From Cupriavidus pampae (GTDB lineage Bacteria > Pseudomonadota > Gammaproteobacteria > Burkholderiales > Burkholderiaceae), in the NCBI RefSeq assembly GCF_914271485.1, contig NZ_CAJZAG010000007.1, forward strand, positions 248,001 to 312,000: a DNA stretch of 64,000 bases, in the 5' to 3' direction. Of this stretch, positions 35,587 through 44,058 are shown piece after piece (position 1 is the first letter of the stretch; each line of letters opens with the position of its first letter). The position numbers and the translations under genes were made by a program. A model generated the notes under the pieces. That model was not told where the DNA came from and did no database searches. It saw only the letters and a program-made list of their open reading frames with translations.

Positions 35587-36552
35587 ATGAAGCCGATGCT
35601 GCCTCCTCTCAATGCCTTGCGCGCGTTCGAAGCGGCGGGGCGCCTTGGTAGCTTCAAGGAGGCAGCCACCGAACTGCACGTGACGCAGGGCGCCGTGAGC
35701 CAGCAGGTGCGCGCGCTCGAAGCATGGCTCGGCGCGCCGCTGTTCGAGCGGCAGCATCGGAGTGTGGTGCTTACCGCGGCAGCGCGCGCATACCTCGATG
35801 ACATCGGCCCACTGTTCGCGCATCTGGGGCAATCGACGGCGCGCTACGGCCTGCCACGCGCCGCGCCGCGCGCGCTCTCGATCAATGCATCGGCCACGTT
35901 CGCGCTGCGCTGGCTCGTGCCGCGGCTTGCTGTGTTTCGGGCGTTGCATCCCGATGTCGAGATTACGATGGACACGTCGAACGAGCCGGTCGAGAGCCTG
36001 CGAGAAGGGTATGACCTGATCGTTCGTGGCGGGCCCGATACGTTCTATGGCTACGTCATGCGACCGTTCCTGACGGAGGAGCGCGTACCTGTATGCAGTC
36101 CCGCGTTGAAGCGGCGCGGTCGTCTGCGCGAGCCGGTGGACCTCGAGCGGCACACGCTGCTGCACACCACGAGCCTGCCGCGCCTGTGGCCGGACTGGCT
36201 CGCCAAGGCGAATTTGCCCGCGCTGCGGCCGGCGTCGTCGATGACGCTCGACCATTTCTACCTGACGATTCAGGCGGCCATCGATGGCGTAGGGGTGGCG
36301 GTGGGACCGACGGCGCTGGTCGCCAGCGATCTGGAATCTGGGCGCTTGATCTTGCCGTTTGCCGGGCCGCGTCTGCCATCGCGTAGCTACTGCACCTATG
36401 TGCCCGAGACCCGTGAGGGCGACCCGTTGATCTCGACGTTCCGTGCGTGGCTGGAGCAGGAGGGGGCTAACGCGCGAGCCTACGTACCGAGTCGGTCGAA
36501 GCGCGCCACAAGGAAGTCCACGAACAGCCGAATTCGTGACGAGAGTCGGTGA
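35587..36552 (+). CDS. LysR-family regulator, GcvA-like
   Basis: A 321-aa regulator. The N-terminal winged helix (about 5-65) includes LNALRAFEAAGRLGSFKEAA and HVTQGAVSQQVRALE, typical of the GcvA/AmpR group; a LysR substrate-binding domain follows. The last 25 or so residues (VPSRSKRATRKSTNSRIRDES) go beyond the usual family end and are encoded by DNA that is also the 3' end of the convergent LysR gene. It diverges from the DMT exporter gene. Confidence 0.92.
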   Translation: MKPMLPPLNALRAFEAAGRLGSFKEAATELHVTQGAVSQQVRALEAWLGAPLFERQHRSVVLTAAARAYLDDIGPLFAHLGQSTARYGLPRAAPRALSINASATFALRWLVPRLAVFRALHPDVEITMDTSNEPVESLREGYDLIVRGGPDTFYGYVMRPFLTEERVPVCSPALKRRGRLREPVDLERHTLLHTTSLPRLWPDWLAKANLPALRPASSMTLDHFYLTIQAAIDGVGVAVGPTALVASDLESGRLILPFAGPRLPSRSYCTYVPETREGDPLISTFRAWLEQEGANARAYVPSRSKRATRKSTNSRIRDESR

Positions 36553-37415
36553 CGGTGCGGATACACCGCGTAGATGTCCGCTTCGGGCGTCGCGTACTGG
36601 GGCAGCACCTGTACCAGCCTGCCGCTGCGCAGGTAACGCTCGATGTCCCACTCCGCGCGCATCACGATGCCGAGACCGCCGAGCGCCCACGTCACCGCGA
36701 TCTCGCCATCATTGGTAGTCAGGTTGCCGCGCACGTGAATGGTCTCGGTGCGGGATTTCGCGCCCTTTACCGGCGTCAGGCGCCAGATGCCATAGGCATC
36801 GCTACCCTGACGGATGCCGATGCAGTTATGGCGCAGCAGATCGGCCGGTGTGAGCGGCTCACCGTGTTCGCGCAGGTATTTGGGAGCGGCGCAGAGCAGC
36901 CGGCGATTTGGCGCGAGCTTGCGCGCGATGATGCGCGCGTCCGGCGGCTCGCCAAAGCGCACACAGACATCGAAGGCATCTTCCGAGAGGGGTGGCGGAT
37001 CGGCCGACAGCTGCAGTTGCACATCGACGTCGGGATACATCCGGCTGTACTCGGCGATTACCGGTGCCAGATGCATGCGGCCAAAGCCCAGCGTGGCGTT
37101 GACGCGCAGCAGGCCGCTTGGGCGTCCCGCCGCGTTCGACAGCAATTGCTGCAGATCGTCGATATCGGCGAGGATGCGCCGCGCGTGTTCGAGCAACACT
37201 TCGCCCTCGGGCGTCAGGCTCATGCGTCGGGTGGTGCGGACCACCAGCGGCATGCCGAGCCGCGCTTCCATCTGCGACAGCCGCTTGCTGACGGCCGCGG
37301 TGGACACGCCGAGATCGCGTGCCGCGGCACTCAGGCTGCCCGCTGCCACCAGCGCCGAGAAGAAGCCGAGCTCCATCGGCTGAATCGCATTGGCGCTGCC
37401 TGACGGCAGGATCAT
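36480..37415 (-). CDS. LysR-family regulator
   Basis: A 311-aa regulator with an N-terminal winged helix (about 12-70; LGFFSALVAAGSLSAAARDL, STAAVSKRLSQME) and an effector domain (SGLLRVNATLGFGRMHLAPV). It resembles the DsdC/YafC-like group of LysR proteins. ATG 37415 overlaps the stop of the upstream response-regulator gene (ATGA), so it is probably translated from the KaiC-like operon mRNA. Its 3' end overlaps the convergent LysR gene by 73 bp. Confidence 0.9.
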   Translation of the reverse strand: MILPSGSANAIQPMELGFFSALVAAGSLSAAARDLGVSTAAVSKRLSQMEARLGMPLVVRTTRRMSLTPEGEVLLEHARRILADIDDLQQLLSNAAGRPSGLLRVNATLGFGRMHLAPVIAEYSRMYPDVDVQLQLSADPPPLSEDAFDVCVRFGEPPDARIIARKLAPNRRLLCAAPKYLREHGEPLTPADLLRHNCIGIRQGSDAYGIWRLTPVKGAKSRTETIHVRGNLTTNDGEIAVTWALGGLGIVMRAEWDIERYLRSGRLVQVLPQYATPEADIYAVYPHRHRLSSRIRLFVDFLVARFDRLGT

Positions 37416-37813
37416 GGCGCGCCATCCCCTTGGTTACCAGCGCGCTCGCCTGCGCGTTTGCCGATCCACCCGAGTACGGTGGCGATGATCTCGGTCGGCT
37501 TGCAGGGTTTCTCGAGCACCGCATCGAACAGCTCGGGATGCTCGCGGCCGATATGCGCCTGCGCGGCGGTCAGCAGGATCAACGGGATATGGGCGTGAGT
37601 GGCATCGGCGCGTAACGCGCTGGCGAGTTCGAAGCCGGTCATGACCGGCATCATGAAGTCGGTCACCACTACGTCCGGAGATTCGGCCGCGATCACGCGC
37701 AGTCCCTCCATGCCGTCGGCCGCCGTGACCACGCGCACGCCCTCGGTGGAGAGCATGAACGCCAGTGCATCGGCATTCATGGTCTCGTCATCGATGACGA
37801 CTACGGTTGGCAT
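37412..37813 (-). CDS. Single-domain response regulator
   Basis: A 133-aa stand-alone receiver domain. The acidic pocket is in VVVIDDE and the phospho-acceptor is Asp52 in VVVTDFMMPVMTGFEL; the conserved Lys lies in LEKPCKP. There is no output domain. ATG 37813 starts four bases after the KaiC-like stop; an earlier in-frame start would add a basic, unconserved leader. No histidine kinase is encoded nearby. Its place between a KaiC-like ATPase and a LysR gene suggests signalling with those partners. Confidence 0.9.
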   Translation of the reverse strand: MPTVVVIDDETMNADALAFMLSTEGVRVVTAADGMEGLRVIAAESPDVVVTDFMMPVMTGFELASALRADATHAHIPLILLTAAQAHIGREHPELFDAVLEKPCKPTEIIATVLGWIGKRAGERAGNQGDGAP

Positions 37814-37817
37814 GGGA

Positions 37818-39284
37818 TCAGGTCCGCGCGGAGAATTGCTGGCCGGACTCGAACGTCGCCTGCTGTGCGCCGTACGCATCGGCGGTGATCATCATGCGAC
37901 TGCGCACATGCAGGCCACCCTGACCGATCTGCACTTCGTGCAGCCCGTTGTCGAACGCACTGTCGCGCATCTTGACGACGCTGATAAAGCGACGCAGTTC
38001 GCCGTTGATCGGGGCGTGCCGCAACGACACCAGGTTGTCCATCAGACTCGAGTAGTCGGGCAGCGGATGGGGGCCTAACGGGCCTGAATTGTCGCGGACC
38101 TCGAGCGTGCCGATGGTCGTCACGCCGAGTGCGCGCAATTCGTTGCCGAGCGCCGTGTAGAACTCGATCAGCCGGGCCGGATGCACCGCCGCGCGCTCGA
38201 AGCCCGAGTTGCCGTCGACGAACAGCCGGTGGATGCCGCGTTCGCGCACGGTGTCGAGCAGTTGGTGGCCGAGCGAGTCGAGCAGGTTCTCGGTCAGCGG
38301 ATGCCATGCGATATGCACCGCGCCCGACTTCTCCAGCGCCTCCAGCGGAATGCCAAGCGCCTGCGCCTTGGCGCGCAGCCGCTTGGGCGACTCATAGAAG
38401 CCGAAGTACAGCGCGGGCGCCTCGGGCGTGGCCTGGCTCAGGAAGTTCAGGCCGAACGTGGTCTTGCCGCTGCCCGCCGGGCCCAGCAGCAGCGAGATCG
38501 ACGCGGCGGTGAGACCGCCGCCGGCGATCGCCTCGAAGCCGTCGACACCACTGAGCGTCCGTGCATGCACGACCACTTCCTCGTCGGACGGCTTGCTATG
38601 CATCGCTTCGAGCCGCGGATAGACGTCGATGCCGTGATTGGAAATCCGGTACTGATGAAAGCCACCGAGTGCCGCGCTACCGCGTGATTTCGATACCCGA
38701 ATCAGGCGGACGGTGCGGATGCCGACGAGCTCTTCCTTGAGTTGCAGCACGCCATCGACCATGGTGTGCTCGGGGCTGACGTCGTCCACGCGCGCACTGG
38801 TCAGGAACAGCACGGTGCAGCCTGTGAAGGCCGCATGGCTCTGGAGTTCGGCGACGAAGGTTTTGACATCGAGCGCGGACTCGGCGCGATCTTTCGCGAT
38901 CAGCAGGCCATCGAGAATCAGCGTGGTGCATCGCTGGCGCGCGAGTTCGGCGCGCAATGCCTTGACCAGCGCCGGCAACCCTTCATCGCGCAGGACCGTG
39001 AACAGGCTGATATAGAAGATGTCTCGGCCGACCACCGCGCTGTCGTAGAAGTCGAACGTCGCGAGCGCCTGGAACAACCGGTCGTGAGACTCGGCCAGCA
39101 GTGTCGCGTAGAGGACTCGGCCGCCTTCCTGGACCTGACGAAACGCAAACTGGTTGGCAAGGATGGTCTTGCCCGCGCCGGGGCTGCCCTGCACGATATA
39201 CGACGCCCCCTGCACCAGGCCGCCGCACAGGATGGTGTCCAGTCCCGAGACACCGCTTTGGACGCGGACGAGTTGGTGGGTCAT
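37818..39284 (-). CDS. KaiC-like double RecA-type ATPase
   Basis: A 488-aa protein with two KaiC/RecA domains in tandem. Walker A motifs are GSPGAGKT (33-40) and GPAGSGKT (268-275), with Walker B-like LILDG and LFVDG. By my alignment, the catalytic Glu pair of cyanobacterial KaiC is not kept in domain 1 (LLAES region), and only one Glu remains in domain 2 (GFYES). The Ser/Thr autophosphorylation pair of CII is not evident. No kaiA or kaiB lies in the window. A response-regulator gene follows four bases later. Non-cyanobacterial KaiC homologues act in stress or signalling; the exact role here is open. Confidence 0.88.
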   Translation of the reverse strand: MTHQLVRVQSGVSGLDTILCGGLVQGASYIVQGSPGAGKTILANQFAFRQVQEGGRVLYATLLAESHDRLFQALATFDFYDSAVVGRDIFYISLFTVLRDEGLPALVKALRAELARQRCTTLILDGLLIAKDRAESALDVKTFVAELQSHAAFTGCTVLFLTSARVDDVSPEHTMVDGVLQLKEELVGIRTVRLIRVSKSRGSAALGGFHQYRISNHGIDVYPRLEAMHSKPSDEEVVVHARTLSGVDGFEAIAGGGLTAASISLLLGPAGSGKTTFGLNFLSQATPEAPALYFGFYESPKRLRAKAQALGIPLEALEKSGAVHIAWHPLTENLLDSLGHQLLDTVRERGIHRLFVDGNSGFERAAVHPARLIEFYTALGNELRALGVTTIGTLEVRDNSGPLGPHPLPDYSSLMDNLVSLRHAPINGELRRFISVVKMRDSAFDNGLHEVQIGQGGLHVRSRMMITADAYGAQQATFESGQQFSART

Positions 39285-39386
39285 AGGTCAGTAGGTTGCC
39301 GGCAGGTAAAGAGTGCGTTCGGCGAGAAGGGCCGATGGCTCCCGATGCGCGCCATTGTAGACCAGTGGGCGGTGACTGACGATTGA

Positions 39387-39418
39387 CGGGGCATCGGGAT
39401 GAGTTCCGCGATGCCCCG
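39387..39418 (-). terminator. Hairpin downstream of the kelch lipoprotein gene
   Basis: CGGGGCATCG (39387-39396) pairs perfectly with CGATGCCCCG (39409-39418), 18 bp beyond the stop of the minus-strand kelch gene. Only a weak T-containing tail follows on that strand, so termination efficiency is uncertain. Confidence 0.5.
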
Positions 39419-39436
39419 GAGGACAGCGCGAGCGCG

Positions 39437-41356
39437 CTAGGGCACGAAGCGTTCGACCGTCGCCACGTCGCCGCCGTTGAAGCCGCCGATCATCAACACG
39501 CTGCCATCGGCGAGCACTACCGCCTGTGCGGCGTTGCGGCCCGCAGTCATCGGGCTGCCGGCGGTCCAGGTGTTGGTATCGGGGTTGTAGATCTCGGTCG
39601 AGGTCGCGCGCACGCCGCCGCTGAGGGCGCCGCCCGCCACGAGCACGCGACCATCCAGCAGCGCGGTGATGGTGGGAATGATGCGCTGCGCGAGCATCGT
39701 GCTCGCCGTCCATGTCGATGTGAGCGGGTTGTAGCGCTGGGCCGTGCCTGCTCGGTCGGTCGATACGAGGATGGTGCCGTCGGACAGGCGTGTGGCAACG
39801 GTGAAGTTGCCGGTAATGGGGAAGGACTCCGTGGTCGTGCCACTGCCGTCGATGGCAACGCGCTCGACCGTGTTGACGTAGCTGCCGAGGTTGACGCCGC
39901 CGATCATCAGCACGTTGCCGTCGGGCAGCAGTGCCGCGGCATGCTGGGCGCGTGGCGTCGCGAGCGATGAAGTCATTCGGGTCCAGCTGTTGGTCACTGG
40001 ATCGAACAGGTCCATGCTGCCGAAGAAGGTAAGCGTGCCACCGGGGGCGGTATAGCCCCCGGCAACCAGCACCTTCCCATTCGCCAGCAGCGTGGCGGTA
40101 TGGTTTGAGCGCTCGTCAGTCATGGTGCCCGCTGCCGTCCATGTGCCGACGACGGGATCGTAGATTTCGGCGCTGGCGACGGCGATACCGTTGGCGAATT
40201 CACCGCCGGCGACGAGTACCTTGCCGTTGGGCAGCAATGTTGCCGTGTGCCCGCTGCGCGCCGCGAGCATGGCGCTGGCGGAGGTCCACAGGTTGGCGAC
40301 TGGATCGTAGATCCATGCGGCGGCGGTATAGCCGCCGGCGCCTAAGCCCCCCGCGACGAGGACGCGACCATCGTTGAGGCGCGTCGCGGTGAAGTAGTGC
40401 ACCGGCACTGGCATCGGCGCAGGTGTCACCGCGCTCCACGTGCCGCGCGAGGTCACGACGATCCGCACTTGTGCCTGCGCGCTGCCGGCCGTGTTGCTGC
40501 CGGTGATCGTGTAGGTGATGGACGTCTGGATCACAGCGGGCGTGCCGGTGATCGCCCCGGTGGTGGTATTGAGGCTCAGGCCTGTGGGAAGCGCGGGCGC
40601 TACCGTGAACGATGCGATCGCGCCGCCGGTTGCCACCGGCGTGTTGGGCGTGATTGGCTCGTTGGTGACATAGAGCGCGCTCGCCGTCGCGTAGGAGAGG
40701 CTCGCCGGCGCCACCAGGACCGCCTGCACGGTGATCTGCAGCGTCGCGGTGATGGACCCGGCCGCGTTGCTGCCAGTGACCGTGTAGGTGGCGGCAGGCG
40801 TGACGGTGGTGGGTGTCCCGCTGATGGCACCCGTCTGCGCGTCGAGCGCGAGGCCCGCCGGCAACGCCGGCGCGATGCTGTACGCGCTGATCGGGCCGCC
40901 GCTGCTGGTGGCGGTGTTGGCGGCAATCGCCTGACCGACGGTGTAGGTGACGGTGGCCTCGCGGTAGCTCAATGTGGCCGGGGCTGCCGCGGCGCCGCGC
41001 ACTTCGATCTGCACGCGCGCGGTGGCGCTGCCGGCCGTGTTCTGCGCGGTCACGGTATAGACGGCCGATGGGCTGACCACCGTCGGCGTGCCGCTGATGA
41101 CGCCAGTGGCGGCATCGAGCGCGAGGCCGGCTGGCAGCGACGGGCTGACTGTATAGCCGTCGATCGCGCCCCCACTGGCGCTCGGGCGGTTAGCCACGAT
41201 CGCGGTGCCCACCTGATACGTGGCGGACGTCATGCCGTAGCTCAAGCCGGTGGGCGCCTGCAATGCATCATCGTCGTTGCAGCCGGCGAGCAGCGCGATG
41301 ATCGAGCACGTCAGCAGCAGGAATAGACGCTGGAGGGTGGAGCGATGACCAGGCAT
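39437..41356 (-). CDS. Lipoprotein with three Ig-like repeats and a kelch domain
   Basis: A 639-aa predicted lipoprotein. The lipobox LLAGC puts the lipidated Cys at residue 26. Three tandem putative-Ig (cadherin-like) repeats of about 85 aa follow (about 35-295), each with SLPAGLALDxxTGxISGTPTxV. Six or more kelch-type repeats, each with G(K/R)VLVAGG, fill about 310-639 and should form a beta-propeller. The start ATG 41356 follows only a weak ribosome-binding site. Such proteins sit on the cell surface and bind glycans or proteins, or act as galactose-oxidase-like folds; no copper ligands are evident. It is divergent from the ynbA-like operon across 242 bp. Confidence 0.82.
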   Translation of the reverse strand: MPGHRSTLQRLFLLLTCSIIALLAGCNDDDALQAPTGLSYGMTSATYQVGTAIVANRPSASGGAIDGYTVSPSLPAGLALDAATGVISGTPTVVSPSAVYTVTAQNTAGSATARVQIEVRGAAAAPATLSYREATVTYTVGQAIAANTATSSGGPISAYSIAPALPAGLALDAQTGAISGTPTTVTPAATYTVTGSNAAGSITATLQITVQAVLVAPASLSYATASALYVTNEPITPNTPVATGGAIASFTVAPALPTGLSLNTTTGAITGTPAVIQTSITYTITGSNTAGSAQAQVRIVVTSRGTWSAVTPAPMPVPVHYFTATRLNDGRVLVAGGLGAGGYTAAAWIYDPVANLWTSASAMLAARSGHTATLLPNGKVLVAGGEFANGIAVASAEIYDPVVGTWTAAGTMTDERSNHTATLLANGKVLVAGGYTAPGGTLTFFGSMDLFDPVTNSWTRMTSSLATPRAQHAAALLPDGNVLMIGGVNLGSYVNTVERVAIDGSGTTTESFPITGNFTVATRLSDGTILVSTDRAGTAQRYNPLTSTWTASTMLAQRIIPTITALLDGRVLVAGGALSGGVRATSTEIYNPDTNTWTAGSPMTAGRNAAQAVVLADGSVLMIGGFNGGDVATVERFVP

Positions 41357-41598
41357 GAGGTTGACCCGTGATTTATTGTGATGTGCGCCAGACTGCGCGT
41401 GCGCGATAGTAGCATCAACATCACGCCTCATAACGGTAATTCGCCGCAGAAGCGCACCGCAAACACCCGATTGGGTGGGTTTGTCCGGTCACGATACGGT
41501 ATGACGCTGGCTTTCCATGTCCCTTATGGGAGACAATCAGCCGCAGGGTGGCTACCCGCCGAGACACAGACGCATCGATAACAAGAACATTCGCAAAG

Positions 41599-42246
41599 AT
41601 GACGCTCTATCAGATCAAACCGAAGTTCCAGGCAAGGCTGCGGCCGCTCGTGCAGAAGCTGGCCGCGCGCGGGGTCACCGCCAATCAGGTCACCGTCGCC
41701 GCCATGGTGGGATCGATTCTGGTCGGCGGGCTGGTGGGCGCGTTGATCTGGCTGCCGGGCATCTTTCTGCTGATGCCGATCTGGCTATTTATCCGCATGG
41801 CGCTGAACGCGATCGACGGCATGCTGGCGCGCGAGCACAACCAGCAAAGCGTGCTCGGTGCCTACCTCAACGAGCTCGGCGACATCGTGTCCGACCTCGC
41901 GCTCGTGATTCCCTTCGTACTGCCGTTTGGGACTGGCGTACTGCCGTTCGCGGTGCTGGCCGTGATGGTCGAGTGCGCGGGGCTGATCGGCCCGATGGTC
42001 GGTGCCAGCCGCCGCTATGACGGCCCGCTCGGCAAGAGCGACCGCGCGCTGGTGCTTGGCGCGCTGGGCCTGTGGCTAGGCCTCGGTTTTGGCCCCGGTC
42101 ATGCGGGTGGCTGGATCTGGGGCGTGCTGTGCCTGCTATCCATCGTCACCATCGTGCGGCGCGTGCAGCGTGGCGTGCAGGAAGCCACCGCCGCGCGTGG
42201 CGCGGGCATCAAACCTTCCACCAGTGAGTCGTCCAACGAGGAGTGA
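41599..42246 (+). CDS. ynbA: CDP-alcohol phosphatidyltransferase, YnbA-type
   Basis: A 215-aa membrane enzyme of the family that joins CDP-diacylglycerol to an alcohol, releasing CMP. The N-terminus MTLYQIKPKFQ and the block FIRMALNAIDGMLAR match E. coli YnbA as I recall it. The catalytic motif, normally DxxDGxxARx8GxxxDxxxD, reads NAIDGMLAR then GAYLNELGD, so the first and third Asp are Asn; YnbA has the same changes, so this looks like a subfamily trait rather than a mutation. ATG 41599 has no strong ribosome-binding site. It is first in a six-gene operon of lipid enzymes. Confidence 0.9.
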   Translation: MTLYQIKPKFQARLRPLVQKLAARGVTANQVTVAAMVGSILVGGLVGALIWLPGIFLLMPIWLFIRMALNAIDGMLAREHNQQSVLGAYLNELGDIVSDLALVIPFVLPFGTGVLPFAVLAVMVECAGLIGPMVGASRRYDGPLGKSDRALVLGALGLWLGLGFGPGHAGGWIWGVLCLLSIVTIVRRVQRGVQEATAARGAGIKPSTSESSNEE

Positions 42247-44058
42247 GTGTCCGTGGCCCCTACGCCCCGCATCCCGATTGAATCGCAGTTCCAGACGCAC
42301 GATGGTCAGACGCTGTTCTATCGATACTGGCCAGCGGTCGACACCACCTCTTCGAAGCGCGCAGTGCTGCTGTTCCATCGCGGGCACGAGCACTCGGGGC
42401 GCGTCGCCCACCTCGTCGATGAATTCGATCTGCCCAACCACGCGTTCTTTGCCTGGGATGCGCGCGGGCATGGTCGCAACCCGGGCGAGCGAGGCTACAG
42501 CCCAAGCCTAGCGACCTCGGTGCGCGATATCCAGACCTTTGTCGATCATATCGGCGCGACCTATGGGATCGCGGTAGCGGACGTGGCTGTGGTGGCGCAG
42601 AGCGTGGGCGCGGTGCTTGCCGCCACGTGGGTGCATGACTATGCGCCGCCTCTGCGCGCGCTGGTGCTGGCCTCGCCGGCGTTCAAGGTCAAGCTCTACG
42701 TGCCGTTCGCGCGGCCGGGGCTGAAGCTGATGCACAAACTGCGCGGCAAGTTCTTCGTCAACAGCTACGTCAAGGCGAAATTCCTGACGCACGATCCTGA
42801 GCGCATCGCGAGCTATGACACCGATCCGCTGATCACACGCCCGATCGCGGTGAACATCCTGCTTGATCTCTACGAGGCCGCCGATCGTATCGTGGCCGAT
42901 GCCGCAGCGATCACGGTGCCGACGCAATTGCTGATTTCGGGCGCGGACTGGGTGGTCCATCGCGGGCCGCAGGATGCTTTTTTCGAGCGGCTGGGCGCGC
43001 GCGTCAAGCAGAAGATCGTGCTCGATGGCTTCTATCACGACACGCTGGGCGAGCGCGATCGGGCACGGGCGGTGAGCGCTGCGCGGCAATTTATCGTGCA
43101 CGAGTTCGAGACACCTTCGGCGCGCGTGTCGCTGCGCCACGCGGATCGCGAAGGCGCGTTCAAGGACGAATCCGATCGGCTCGCGCAACCGCTGGCACCA
43201 CTGAGCCCGGCGGGGGTGTATTGGGCGATGACGCGCGCGGGGCTGCGCTTTGGCGGCACCTTGTCACAGGGCGTCAGACTCGGGCACGAGACCGGGTTCG
43301 ACTCCGGCTCGACGCTCGATTACGTCTATCGCAACGAGGCGGCGGGACGGTTGGGCATCGGCAAGGTGATGGATCGCAACTACCTCGATGCGATCGGCTG
43401 GCGTGGCATTCGGCAGCGCAAGGTGCATGTTGAGGAGTTGATTGGCGAGGCCATTGCGCGCCTGCATGCGGCGGGCGCACCGGCGCGCATCGTCGATATC
43501 GCGGCCGGTCATGGCCGTTACGTGCTGGAGGCGCTGGCGTCGCAGCAGTCGCGGCTCGGTCATCTCGATGGCGCGGCGGTGGAGAGCATCCTGCTGCGCG
43601 ACTACAGCGAGCTCAACGTCGAGCAGGGTCGCGCGTTGATCCGCGCCAAGGGGCTCGAGCAGATTGCGCGGTTCGTACGCGGCGATGCGTTCGAAGGTGA
43701 CAGCCTGGCCGGGATCGACCCCGCGCCGACGCTGGCGATCGTGTCGGGGCTCTACGAGTTGTTCGGTGATAACGATATGGTGGCGGGTTCGCTCGATGGA
43801 CTCGCACGTGCCGTGCGACCGGGTGGGTATCTGGTCTACACGGGCCAGCCGTGGCATCCACAGCTAGAGTTCATTGCGCGCGCGCTGACCAGTCATCGGG
43901 CAGGGTCGGCGTGGGTGATGCGCCGGCGCTCGCAGGCCGAGATGGATGAACTCGTGCGCGCGGCGGGCTTCGAGAAAATCGCGCAACGCATCGATCCGTG
44001 GGGCATTTTCACGGTCAGCCTGGCGCGGCGCGTAGGAAGTTCAACCCAGGCGGCATGA
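42247..44058 (+). CDS. ynbC: Alpha/beta hydrolase fused to SAM-dependent methyltransferase, YnbC-type
   Basis: A 603-aa fusion. Residues about 10-290 are a monoglyceride-lipase-like alpha/beta hydrolase with DARGHG, nucleophile Ser119 in AQSVGA (a variant of GxSxG), the acid region ISGADWVVH and the histidine in GFYHDTLGE. Residues about 400-600 are a class I methyltransferase with the SAM motif VDIAAGHGRYVLEAL. E. coli YnbC has the same two parts at similar length. The start is GTG 42247 right after the ynbA stop (GTG 42253 is also possible). It may trim an acyl chain and methylate a head group, but this is an inference. Confidence 0.88.
   Translation: MSVAPTPRIPIESQFQTHDGQTLFYRYWPAVDTTSSKRAVLLFHRGHEHSGRVAHLVDEFDLPNHAFFAWDARGHGRNPGERGYSPSLATSVRDIQTFVDHIGATYGIAVADVAVVAQSVGAVLAATWVHDYAPPLRALVLASPAFKVKLYVPFARPGLKLMHKLRGKFFVNSYVKAKFLTHDPERIASYDTDPLITRPIAVNILLDLYEAADRIVADAAAITVPTQLLISGADWVVHRGPQDAFFERLGARVKQKIVLDGFYHDTLGERDRARAVSAARQFIVHEFETPSARVSLRHADREGAFKDESDRLAQPLAPLSPAGVYWAMTRAGLRFGGTLSQGVRLGHETGFDSGSTLDYVYRNEAAGRLGIGKVMDRNYLDAIGWRGIRQRKVHVEELIGEAIARLHAAGAPARIVDIAAGHGRYVLEALASQQSRLGHLDGAAVESILLRDYSELNVEQGRALIRAKGLEQIARFVRGDAFEGDSLAGIDPAPTLAIVSGLYELFGDNDMVAGSLDGLARAVRPGGYLVYTGQPWHPQLEFIARALTSHRAGSAWVMRRRSQAEMDELVRAAGFEKIAQRIDPWGIFTVSLARRVGSSTQAA

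Noticed and set aside
37818..39284. A circadian kaiABC clock
   Set aside because: kaiA and kaiB are absent, and key catalytic and phosphorylation residues of KaiC seem missing.
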